From Falsiroseomonas sp041690465 (lineage in GTDB: Bacteria > Pseudomonadota > Alphaproteobacteria > Acetobacterales > Acetobacteraceae): a stretch of 64,000 bases of DNA. The notes below the pieces were generated by a model. The model worked only from the letters and a program-made list of their open reading frames with translations, was not told where the DNA came from and made no database searches. Below are positions 17,540-26,000 of this stretch, piece after piece. The stretch spans positions 62,001 through 126,000 of the forward strand of contig NZ_JAWLHG010000001.1 in the NCBI RefSeq assembly GCF_041690465.1. The letters are read 5' to 3'. The stretch's first letter is position 1. Every line of letters begins with the position of its first letter. A program made the translations under genes and the position numbers.

Positions 17540-17920
17540 CTACCAGGCCTTGATCGGCGGCGATTTCACCTCGACCGAGACGGTCGGCTCCAGCGCCTCA
17601 ATGTGGTGCTCGACGCCGGGCTCGTTGTACCAGGCGTCGCCCGGGCCGGCGATGAACTCCTGCCCTGCGATCGTCACGCGCACCTTGCCGCTGACCACAT
17701 AGACGATCGACTCATGGTCCGCATGCACATGCGGCTGGGAGGCCTGGCCGGCGGCGAAGGTGGTCTCCACGAACAGCATCCGCGGCGTGACCATCAGCGT
17801 GCGGAGCTGCACCTCGCTGCCGAGCGGACGGCCCTCCACCGCCGTCATGCGGGTGATCTCGGCGTCCTGGCGCGCGGTGAAGACGCGGCCGAGCGGGGAT
17901 GCGGCGCGGGCGGTGGACAT
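17540..17920 (-). CDS. Cupin domain protein
   Basis: A 126-residue single-domain cupin. Motif 1 is PHVHADHESIVYVVSGKVRVTI (shortened here: PHVHADHESIVYV), with two histidines and a glutamate for metal. Motif 2 is GDAWYNEPGVEHHIEAL, with the distal histidine pair. GGGAGC lies about 8 bases upstream of ATG 17920, which decides the start over a longer opening. It faces the hydrolase gene, with one base between the stops. Small cupins of this kind serve as sensors, isomerases or dioxygenases, and nothing here tells which. Confidence 0.83.
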   Translation of the reverse strand: MSTARAASPLGRVFTARQDAEITRMTAVEGRPLGSEVQLRTLMVTPRMLFVETTFAAGQASQPHVHADHESIVYVVSGKVRVTIAGQEFIAGPGDAWYNEPGVEHHIEALEPTVSVEVKSPPIKAW

Positions 17921-18308
17921 CGGGTGTGCTCCCTTGGCAGGTGCGGCCAGCATGCCCGAAGGCGCGGCGGCAGGGCCAGCGCAACGGATTCCAGTTGACT
18001 CCTTAATGCTTCACGCGTAACGCCCGCCCCCGAACCGCGTCCCCGGCAACGGGCCGCGGTGCCCCTGCTTTGGCGGCAAGGGGAACGATCCTTCCGGCGA
18101 CCACCCTCACAGGTCACGCCAGGTTGGGGCGTCGCCGCCAGACCGGGGCCGGGACCGGTGGCCCGTCGCAACCCGCCTTCAGCCCAGGGGCCGTTCGGAT
18201 CCAAGGGGGATCCGCAGCGGCCACGTCGTGTCCGCGGAATGACCGCGGAGGCGCATACCGCATGGCCCGCCCGTCCCGGCGCGGCCACCACCAGGAACCG
18301 CATACCGC
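17921..18308. promoter_or_regulatory. Divergent intergenic region with rpsA leader, 15-bp direct repeat and candidate -35
   Basis: This 388-base stretch has no convincing gene. A TTGACT hexamer (17995-18000) on the + strand could be the -35 of an rpsA promoter, but the -10 at the right distance (TAACGC) is poor. The 15-base sequence CGCATACCGCATGGC occurs at 18252-18266 and again at 18299-18313, the second copy including the rpsA start codon. The first copy therefore mimics the start site 47 bases upstream. This could matter for S1 autoregulation, which is known to act on its own leader in other bacteria. Confidence 0.35.
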
Positions 18309-20018
18309 ATGGCAAGCGCCACCACCCTCGCCCGCAACCCGGAAGAGGATTTCGCCGCCCTTCTCGACGCGACGCTCGGCGACAACACCGGCTTCGCCGG
18401 TTCGGTCATCACCGGCAAGGTCATCCGCGTGGATGACGACTTCGCGATCGTGGATGTCGGCCTGAAGAGCGAGGGGCGCGTCCCCCTCAAGGAATTCGCC
18501 CCGCAGGGCCAGAAGCCGGAAGTGCAGGCCGGCGACACCGTCGAGCTCTTCGTCGAGCGTTACGAGGACCGCGACGGCTCCATCGTGTTGAGCCGCGAGA
18601 AGGCCCGGCGCGAGGAAGCCTGGACCAACCTCGAGAAGTCCTTCACCGCGCAGCAGCGCGTGAACGGCGTGATCTTCGGGCGCGTCAAGGGCGGCTTCAC
18701 CGTGGACCTCGGCGGCGCGGTCGCGTTCCTGCCGGGCAGCCAGGTGGACATCCGCCCCGTCCGCGACGTGACGCCGCTGATGGGCAGCCCGCAGCCCTTC
18801 CAGATCCTCAAGATGGACCGCGCCCGCGGCAACATCGTCGTCTCCCGCCGCGCCGTGCTGGAAGAGACCCGCGCCGAGCAGCGCGCCGAGCTCGTCCAGG
18901 GCCTGAAGGAAGGCATGGTGCTCGACGGCGTGGTGAAGAACATCACGGACTACGGCGCCTTCGTGGATCTGGGCGGCGTGGACGGCCTGCTGCATGTCAC
19001 CGACATCGCCTGGCGCCGCATCAACCACCCGTCCGAGGCGCTGAACATCGGCCAGGCGGTCAAGGTGCAGGTGATCCGCTTCAACCCGGAGACCCAGCGC
19101 ATCAGCCTCGGCATGAAGCAGCTGATGGCCGATCCCTGGGACGGCGTGGCGACGAAGTACGCCGTCGGCGGCAAGTTCTCCGGCCGCGTCACCAACATCA
19201 CGGACTATGGCGCCTTCGTGGAGCTGGAGCCGGGCGTCGAGGGCCTGGTGCACGTCTCCGAGATGTCGTGGACGAAGAAGAACGTCCATCCCGGCAAGAT
19301 CGTCGCGACCAGCCAGGAAGTGGACGTCGTCATCCTCGACGTGGACGGTCCGAAGCGGCGCATCTCGCTCGGCCTCAAGCAGGCCAGCGGCAACCCGTGG
19401 GACGTCTTCGCCGAGCAGCACCCGCCCGGCGCCGTCATCGAGGGCGAGATCCGCAACATCACCGAGTTCGGCCTGTTCGTCGGCCTCGGCCCGGACCTCG
19501 ACGGCATGGTGCACATGTCCGACATCAGCTGGGACGAGCCCGGCGAGGTCGCCATGCAGCGCTACAAGAAGGGCGACATGGTCCAGGCCAAGGTGCTGGA
19601 CGTGGACATCGAGAAGGAGCGCATCTCGCTCGGCATCAAGCAGCTCCAGGCCGATCCGGCCGCCGAGGTGCTGGACCGCGTCCGCAAGGGCGAGGTGGTG
19701 ACCTGCATCGTCACCAAGGTCGAGGCGAACGGCATCGAGGTGAAGGTGGACGACGTGCTCACCGGCTTCATCCGCCGTGCCGAGCTTGCGCGTGACCGTG
19801 CCGACCAGCGCCCCGACAAGTTCGCCGTGGGCGAGAAGGTCGATGCGAAGGTGACCGCCGTGGACCGCGCCGGCCGCCGCCTGGCCCTGACCATCAAGGG
19901 CAAGGAAGTGGAGGAGGAGCGCGAGGCGATGAAGGAGTACGGCTCGACCGACTCCGGTGCCTCGCTCGGCGACATCCTCGGCGCGGCGATCCGCCGCCGC
20001 CAGGCCGGCGAGGAGTAG
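18309..20018 (+). CDS. rpsA: 30S ribosomal protein S1
   Basis: A 569-residue ribosomal protein S1 with six S1 (OB-fold) repeats, covering roughly residues 33-100, 117-182, 203-271, 288-358, 375-445 and 461-530. S1 unwinds and docks mRNA on the small subunit. Typical repeat motifs are VVKNITDYGAFVDLGGVDGLLH and VTNITDYGAFVELEPGVEGLV, and a KS-rich tail (LGDILGAAIRRRQAGEE) closes the protein. The gene has its own long leader and a strong intrinsic terminator 40 bases after the stop, so it is transcribed alone or with an upstream promoter. Length is normal for alphaproteobacteria. Confidence 0.97.
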   Translation: MASATTLARNPEEDFAALLDATLGDNTGFAGSVITGKVIRVDDDFAIVDVGLKSEGRVPLKEFAPQGQKPEVQAGDTVELFVERYEDRDGSIVLSREKARREEAWTNLEKSFTAQQRVNGVIFGRVKGGFTVDLGGAVAFLPGSQVDIRPVRDVTPLMGSPQPFQILKMDRARGNIVVSRRAVLEETRAEQRAELVQGLKEGMVLDGVVKNITDYGAFVDLGGVDGLLHVTDIAWRRINHPSEALNIGQAVKVQVIRFNPETQRISLGMKQLMADPWDGVATKYAVGGKFSGRVTNITDYGAFVELEPGVEGLVHVSEMSWTKKNVHPGKIVATSQEVDVVILDVDGPKRRISLGLKQASGNPWDVFAEQHPPGAVIEGEIRNITEFGLFVGLGPDLDGMVHMSDISWDEPGEVAMQRYKKGDMVQAKVLDVDIEKERISLGIKQLQADPAAEVLDRVRKGEVVTCIVTKVEANGIEVKVDDVLTGFIRRAELARDRADQRPDKFAVGEKVDAKVTAVDRAGRRLALTIKGKEVEEEREAMKEYGSTDSGASLGDILGAAIRRRQAGEE

Positions 20019-20058
20019 TCCGCGCGCCGGCCAAGCCGGCGCAGGGAGACCGAAGGAA

Positions 20059-20089
20059 CCCCGGGCAGCGTCGCTGCCCGGGGTTTTTT
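20059..20089 (+). terminator. Rho-independent terminator of rpsA
   Basis: CCCCGGGCAGC (20059-20069), a GTC loop, then GCTGCCCGGGG (20073-20083) form a perfect 11-bp stem. Six consecutive T residues follow (20084-20089). It lies 40 bases after the rpsA stop codon. Confidence 0.94.
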
Positions 20090-20458
20090 CTTGCTCGGCA
20101 AGGCCAGCCGGTCCGGTGCGTCAAGGGCGCGGTCCCGTCGCTGCTGGAGGCGAGCAGGTGTTCGGCGCGCAGCGCCATCGCGCGCGGCGGGCCGCCGGAC
20201 GCAAGACGGCTTCCCCCGCTCTCGTGCTGCGCGGCGAGGTGCGGGTGATCGCCGCCACCGCCACCCGGCTGCATGCGCCCACCGCGCGCGACCTCGGCGC
20301 GTCAGCCGCGAATCATGGCGCGAGCTTCGTCAGCGCCTCTTGAGCCCGCCGCCATGCGGCGTGCGCTCCTCGGCGAGCGGGCGGATCGCAGCGCCCCGCC
20401 TTGCGCGCCAGCCGGCGCTGTCCGATACGCGCCTGATCACGAATCGGAGCGGTGGAAC
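20090..20458. other. 369 bases without a supported gene
   Basis: Between the rpsA terminator and the next dehydrogenase there is no reading frame with a recognisable protein. A + frame runs through from upstream and reads fragments such as VLRGEVRVIAATATRL, but there is no start with a ribosome-binding site and no family match that I know. It may hold the promoter of the dehydrogenase or a decayed gene. Confidence 0.4.
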
Positions 20459-21478
20459 GTGGCGCGACTGACGGTGCTCGAACCGGAGGCGATGTATCCG
20501 GATACCTCCCTCGAACAGGAGGTCTTCGGCCCCGAGGTCGAGATCCTGCACGGTGGGGCGCCGCACACCGAAAGCCTCGACATGCTGCCCGACGAGGTCT
20601 GCGCCCGGGTGGACGGGCTGCTGATCTTCCGCCACTGGCTGAAGCCGCACCACATCGCGCGCTTCCCGAGGCTGAAGGCGGTGGTGCGGATGGGCGTCGG
20701 CTATGATCGGCTCGACCGTGCCGCCTGCGCCGCGCGCGGCATCAAGGTCTGCAACGTGCCCGATTACGGCACGATGGAGGTGGCGGACCACGCCATTGCC
20801 CTGACGCTGGCGCTGCGGCGCGGCATCGCGCTGCATCACGACCTGCAGCGGGCGGACCCGCCCGCGGCCTGGCGCTACGTGGACAGCCCGCTGATCCGCC
20901 GGCTGGAGGTGCAGGGCTTCGGCATCGTCGGGCTCGGGCGGATCGGCACCGCGGTGGCGCTGCGCGCCAAGGCGCTTGGCTTCAAGGTGCGCTTCTTCGA
21001 CCCCCACCTGCCGAACGGCGTGGACCGCGCGCTCGGCATCGGCCGCGCCCGCACGCTGGAGGAGTTGCTGGCCGGCGCCGACGTGCTCTCGATCCACGTG
21101 CCGGACACCCGCACCACGCGCGGGCTGATCGGCGCGGCGCAGCTCGCCCTGCTGCCGAAGGGCGCAGTGGTGATCAACACCGCTCGCGGCACCAGCCTCG
21201 ACATCGAGGCGCTGGAGGCGGCGCTGCGCTCAGGGCAGCTGGCCGGCGCCGGGCTGGACGTGATCCCAGTGGAGCCGCCGGTGGAGCCAGTGCCCAACCT
21301 GCTCGCGGCCTATCGCCGGCGGGAGCCCTGGCTGACGGGGCGGCTGATCGTGACGCCGCACAGCGCCTTCCATACGCCGGAGGCCTGGGCCGATATCCGT
21401 CGCAAGAGCGCCGAGACGATGCGGGACGTGTTGCTCCACGGCCACTCGCACAACGAAATCCCGCCACACTCGGATTGA
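20459..21478 (+). CDS. C-terminal-binding-protein-like D-2-hydroxyacid dehydrogenase
   Basis: A 339-residue NAD-dependent 2-hydroxyacid dehydrogenase of the CtBP-like branch. The NAD loop is FGIVGLGRIGTAVALRAKALG; the catalytic Arg sits in VVINTARGTSLDIEAL; the catalytic His in LIVTPHSAFHTPEAW. The PDYGTMEVADHAIALTLALRRG block is typical of CtBP-like bacterial members. GTG 20459 is taken as start because protein similarity begins at ARLTVLEPEAMYPD; upstream in-frame codons look non-coding. It is monocistronic and precedes the surface-polysaccharide region. The physiological substrate is unknown. Confidence 0.87.
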   Translation: MARLTVLEPEAMYPDTSLEQEVFGPEVEILHGGAPHTESLDMLPDEVCARVDGLLIFRHWLKPHHIARFPRLKAVVRMGVGYDRLDRAACAARGIKVCNVPDYGTMEVADHAIALTLALRRGIALHHDLQRADPPAAWRYVDSPLIRRLEVQGFGIVGLGRIGTAVALRAKALGFKVRFFDPHLPNGVDRALGIGRARTLEELLAGADVLSIHVPDTRTTRGLIGAAQLALLPKGAVVINTARGTSLDIEALEAALRSGQLAGAGLDVIPVEPPVEPVPNLLAAYRRREPWLTGRLIVTPHSAFHTPEAWADIRRKSAETMRDVLLHGHSHNEIPPHSD

Positions 21479-21506
21479 AATGCTCGCATAGGTTGTGTAG
21501 TCTCGC

Positions 21507-21531
21507 GCATTGCGTGTTGTCTGCGCAATGC
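21507..21531. promoter_or_regulatory. Inverted repeat in the intergenic region before the polysaccharide/PKS cluster
   Basis: GCATTGCG (21507-21514) and CGCAATGC (21524-21531) are perfect inverted repeats with a 9-base spacer, just after the dehydrogenase stop and about 40 bases before the candidate promoter. It may be a weak terminator hairpin or a protein-binding site; no T-run follows. Confidence 0.4.
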
Positions 21532-21570
21532 AATGAGCGTAGCGTGCCCTTCGCCGTAACACACGTTTGA

Positions 21571-21599
21571 TTGATCGCGATCATGTTGCGCTGCATAAT
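21571..21599 (+). promoter_or_regulatory. Candidate sigma-70-type promoter with overlapping 12-bp palindrome
   Basis: TTGATC (21571-21576), a 17-base spacer and CATAAT (21594-21599) fit the housekeeping promoter pattern. The perfect palindrome TGATCGCGATCA (21572-21583) overlaps the -35 box, where a repressor would block polymerase. The local sequence is visibly richer in A and T than its surroundings. The first gene of the cluster starts about 95 bases downstream at 21693. Confidence 0.5.
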
Positions 21600-21692
21600 A
21601 CCAGCGCGTCAAAAGTTCGGCGGCATATAGGCACTTCCGGGCGAATGTTCGCCCGGGGCGGCTGGAGCGGCTCGTAAGTCGGCTTTCAGGTC

Positions 21693-23006
21693 GTGGGGGA
21701 GCGGTTGCAGGTCATCCTCGATATCTCCCGGCTGCTCACCGTGGCGCACCGCCCGGCGCCGACCGGCATAGACCGCGTGGAGCTCGCCTATGCCCGGCGC
21801 TGGGCCGCGGAGCCGGAGGGGCGCTGCACCTTCGTCGCCGAGATGCCGCTGTTCGGCTTCGCCACCTTGCCCCGCAATATGGTCGCCGAGCTGGTGACCG
21901 CGCTGGAAGGCGCCTGGCTGCATGGCGGGCGCAGCGCCGCCACGGTGGCGCGCCGGGCGCGCCTCGCCCTGCCCTTCGGCCGCAGCGCCCTGGTGGAGCT
22001 GCTGCGCCGGCCCGCCCCCAAGGCCTTCCTGCTGGTCTCCCACCGCGCGCTGGAACGGCCGGCCCGGATCGCCGCGATGCGCCGGCAGGGCTGCCATTTC
22101 GTGCCGCTGATCCATGACCTGATCCCGCTGCAGCACCCCGAATTCGCCCGCGCCGGCCATGCCGACCGCCACCGGCGGCGCATCGCCACCACCGCCTCGC
22201 TCGCCGATGCCATCGTGGTGAACTCCGCCGCCACCGGCGAGGAGCTGACCCCCTGGCTCGCCGGCCGGCCCATCCCACCGCCCATCGCCGTCGCCCCGCT
22301 CGGCGTCACCCCGCCCGAGGTGGAGGAGCCGCCGGTGGCGCTGCGCCCCTATTTCGTGGCGCTCGGCACCATCGAGCCGCGGAAGAACCACCTGCTGCTG
22401 CTCAATCTCTGGCGGCAGTTCGCGGCGAGCCTCGGCCCCGCCGCGCCACGCCTGATCGTGGTCGGCCGCCGCGGCTGGGAGAATGAGAACGTGCTCGACA
22501 TGCTCGAGCGCTGCGCGGCGATCGACGGCTTGGTACGCGAATGCGGCGCGCTGCCGGATCGCGAGGTCGCCTCGCTGCTGCGCGGTGCGCGCGCCCTGCT
22601 GTTCCCCTCCTTCGCCGAGGGCTTCGGCCTGCCGCTGGCGGAATCGCTCGCGCTCGGCGTGCCGGCCATCGCCTCCGACCTGCGCTCGCTGCGGGAAGTC
22701 GGCGGCGCGGTGCCCGACTACATCGACCCGCTGGACGGTGCCTCCTGGCGGAATGCCGTGCTGGACTATGCCCGCCCGGACAGCCACGCGCGCCGTTCGC
22801 AGCTCGGCCGGCTCAGCGGCTGGAAGCAGCCCACCTGGGCGGACCATTTCGCCGCGGTGGACCGGCTGCTCGAGGTGCTGGTGCGCCAGGCCGGCGGCGC
22901 CCGGCCGCCGCACGCCCCGGCCGCCACCTTGGCGCCAGGCCGTGCCGCGGCGCGGGAGAAGGCCGCCGCTATGGACGGCCTCGGCCGTGACGAGATCGCG
23001 CCGTGA
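21693..23006 (+). CDS. Glycosyltransferase family 1/4 (GT-B)
   Basis: A 437-residue GT-B glycosyltransferase. The N-terminal acceptor domain starts ILDISRLLTVAHRPAPTGIDRVE; the donor domain holds FVALGTIEPRKNHLLLL and the EGFGLPLAESLALGVPAIASD block that binds nucleotide sugar. The last 40 residues are Ala/Pro-rich and look disordered. The GTG at 21693 is followed 12 bases later by a TTG with a GGGGGAG ahead of it, so the start may be 21705. It is the first gene of the cluster, 51 bases before the polyketide synthase. Its sugar and acceptor are not predictable, but the position suggests work on the PKS-derived lipid or the saccharide carried by it. Confidence 0.88.
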   Translation: MGERLQVILDISRLLTVAHRPAPTGIDRVELAYARRWAAEPEGRCTFVAEMPLFGFATLPRNMVAELVTALEGAWLHGGRSAATVARRARLALPFGRSALVELLRRPAPKAFLLVSHRALERPARIAAMRRQGCHFVPLIHDLIPLQHPEFARAGHADRHRRRIATTASLADAIVVNSAATGEELTPWLAGRPIPPPIAVAPLGVTPPEVEEPPVALRPYFVALGTIEPRKNHLLLLNLWRQFAASLGPAAPRLIVVGRRGWENENVLDMLERCAAIDGLVRECGALPDREVASLLRGARALLFPSFAEGFGLPLAESLALGVPAIASDLRSLREVGGAVPDYIDPLDGASWRNAVLDYARPDSHARRSQLGRLSGWKQPTWADHFAAVDRLLEVLVRQAGGARPPHAPAATLAPGRAAAREKAAAMDGLGRDEIAP

Positions 23007-23057
23007 GCCGCCGCCTCCGGGCGCGCGCCGCACGCCCCTGACCCGCGGCGCGACGCA

Positions 23058-26000
23058 GTGACCTCACGCGGCCAAGGCCCGCGGCGGGCGCGCCCCGCCG
23101 GCGGTGCGGTCCCCGTCGCCATCCTCGGCGCCGCCTGCCGGCTGCCCGGCGCACCGGACCTCGATGCATTCTGGCAGCTGCTGGAACGCGGCGGCGATGC
23201 CGTCTCCACCCTGCCGGCCGACCGCTTCCCCCAGGCCGCCTTCTTCCACCCGCGTCGCGGCGAGCCGGGCCGCGCCTATACCTTCGCCGCCGGCCATGTC
23301 GGCGACGCCTATGCCTTCGACGCCACCGCCTTCGGCATCTCCCCGCGCGAGGCGGCCGAGATGGACCCGCAGCAGCGCCTGCTGCTGGAGGTGACGCTCG
23401 GCGCCGTGGAGGATGCGGGATGGCGGCCCTCGGCGCTGGCGGGGCGGGAGGTCGGCGTCTTCGTCGGCGGCTCCGCCACCGACTACGCGGAGCTGCGCCT
23501 GGCCGACCCGGCGGGCGGCGACCGCTATTTCATGACGGGCAACGCGCTCTCGATCCTGTCGAACCGGCTGACCAACGTGTTCGACCTGCGCGGCCCGGCG
23601 GAAACCATCGACACCGCCTGCTCCTCCTCGCTGGTTGCGTTGCACGCGGCCTGCCGGGCGGTCGCCGAGGGGCGGGTGAAGGCGGCGGTGGCGGCGGGGG
23701 TGCAGATGCTGCTCTCGCCCTACGCCTTCATCGGCTTCTCGCGCGCAGGGATGCTCTCGCCGACCGGGCGCTGCCGCGCCTTCGACGCGGCGGCGGATGG
23801 CTATGTGCGGGCCGAGGGCGCCGGCGCGGTGCTGCTCAAGCCGCTGGATGCGGCGCTGCGCGACGGCGATGCCGTGCGCGGGGTGATCCTCGGCAGCGGC
23901 GTGAACAGCGCCGGACGGACCATCGGCCTCGCCCTGCCGAACCGCGAGGCGCAGGCGCGGCTGATCCGGCGGGTGATGGCCGAGGCCGGCGTCGGGCCGG
24001 ACCGGCTCGCCTATTTCGAGGCGCATGGCACCGGCACCCAGGCCGGCGACCCGGCCGAGGCCTGGGCCATCGGCCACGCCGCCGGAGGTCTCGGTTGCCG
24101 CTCCGCGGAGAGGGGGCGGACGGCGAAGCTCGCGGTCGGCTCGGTGAAGACGAATATCGGCCATCTGGAGCCGGCATCCGGCATCGCCGGGCTGCTCAAG
24201 GCGATGCTGGTGCTGGAACACCGCGTGGTGCCGGCGACGCTTCACCAGGAGAAGCCGAACCCCAACATCGACTTCGACGCGCTCAACATCCGCATCCCCG
24301 CCGCCACCGAGACGCTGGACGCAATCACCGAGCCGGTGGCGGGGGTGAACTCCTTCGGCTTCGGCGGCACCAATGCCTGCGTGCTGCTCGGGCCCGCGCC
24401 GAAGCCGCGCGCGGCACGCAGGGGCCAGGCGGGCGCGGCACCGCCGCTGCTGCTCTCCGCCCGCTCCGCCGCGGCGCTGGCCGAACTCGCCGGGCGCTGG
24501 CAGGCGCGGCTGGAGGGCGCCACCCCGAGGCAGGCGGCGACCCTGGCGCGCGGCGCGGCGCGGCATCGCGACCTGCTGCCGCACCGGCTGGCGCTGCGCG
24601 GGCGGGGCGGCACCGGGATGGCCGCCGCGCTCGGCGCCTGGCGGGACACCGGAAAGGCCGAAGGCGTGACGGCCGGCGAGGGTGCCACCGGTCAGACCGC
24701 GCTCTGCTTCGTCTTCAGCGGCAATGGCGCGCAACACGCCGGCATGGCACGCATTGCGCTGGCCCATTCGTCGAGCTTCCGGCGCGGGATGCAGGCGGCC
24801 GACGCCGCGCTCGCGCCGCTGCTCGGATGGTCGCCGCTGGCGCGGATCGCGGCCGGCATCACGGCGGAGGAACTCGCCGCCACCGACATCGCCCAGCCCA
24901 CCCTCTTCGCCATCCAGGCGGCGATGCTGCCGGCCCTGGCCGAGCAGGGGCTGCGGCCTGCGATGGTGCTCGGCCATTCCGTCGGCGAGGTGGCCGCCGC
25001 CCATGCCGCCGGCCTGCTCGACCTTGATCAGGCGGCGCGGCTGGTGGTGCGGCGTAGCCGCCACCAGCATGCGTGCCGCGGCAATGGCCGCATGGCCGCG
25101 CTGAGCGCCACGCCCGAGGAGGCCGCGGCGATTCTCGCCGGCACCGGCATCGAGATCGCCGCCATCAACGCGCCGGCCGCGCTGACCCTCGCCGGCCCGC
25201 AGGCGGGGCTGGAGCAGGTGCGCCGGGAGGCCGAGGCGCGGCGGCTGGCCTTCGTGCCGCTCGACCTCGACTACGCCTTCCACAGCGCGGCGATGGACCC
25301 GGTGCGGCAGGGCCTGCTCGCCGACCTCGCCGATCTGCGCTGCGGCGCGGCGGCGCTGCCGATCTTCTCCACCGTCACCGGCGCGAAGCTGGCGGATGGC
25401 GAGGCGGATGCCGGCTACTGGTGGCGCAACCTGCGCGAGCCGGTGCGCTTCGAGGCCGCGGTGCGCGGCGCGCTGGCCGCCGGCGCACGGCTGTTCCTGG
25501 AGATCGGCCCCAACCCGGTGCTGCAATCCTACCTGCGCGAAACCCTGCGTGCGGCAGCGCCCGATTCGGGCGGGTCCACGGCGATCCTGGCGAGCCTGTC
25601 CAAGCGCGATGCGGATGCGGCCGATCCCTTCCCGGCCATCGCCGACCGCGCCTTCGCCGCCGGCGCCGATCCGCGCGACGGCCCCGCCTTCCAGGGGCCC
25701 GCCGAGCGCCGCCTGCCGCTGACGCCCTTCGCGCGCCGCCGCTTCTTCCATGCGATGACGCCGGAAGGCGCGCGGATCACCGACCCGGAGCAGGACCATC
25801 CGCTGCTCGGCTTCCGCCGCGGACAGGAGCCGGGGGTCTGGACCCGGCTGCTCGACACCGCGCTGGAGCCCTGGCTGGCCGATCACCGGCTCGGCGCCGA
25901 TGCGGTGCTGCCGGCGGCGGCGATGCTCGAGATGGCGCTGGCCGCCGGCCGCGCCCGCCACCCGGAGGCCGGGGCGCTGGAAGCCGCGGAGTTCCGCATC

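Noticed and set aside
20090..20458. Possible gene remnant after rpsA
   Set aside because: No start with a ribosome-binding site, no stable family resemblance, and frames on both strands are short and compositionally biased.
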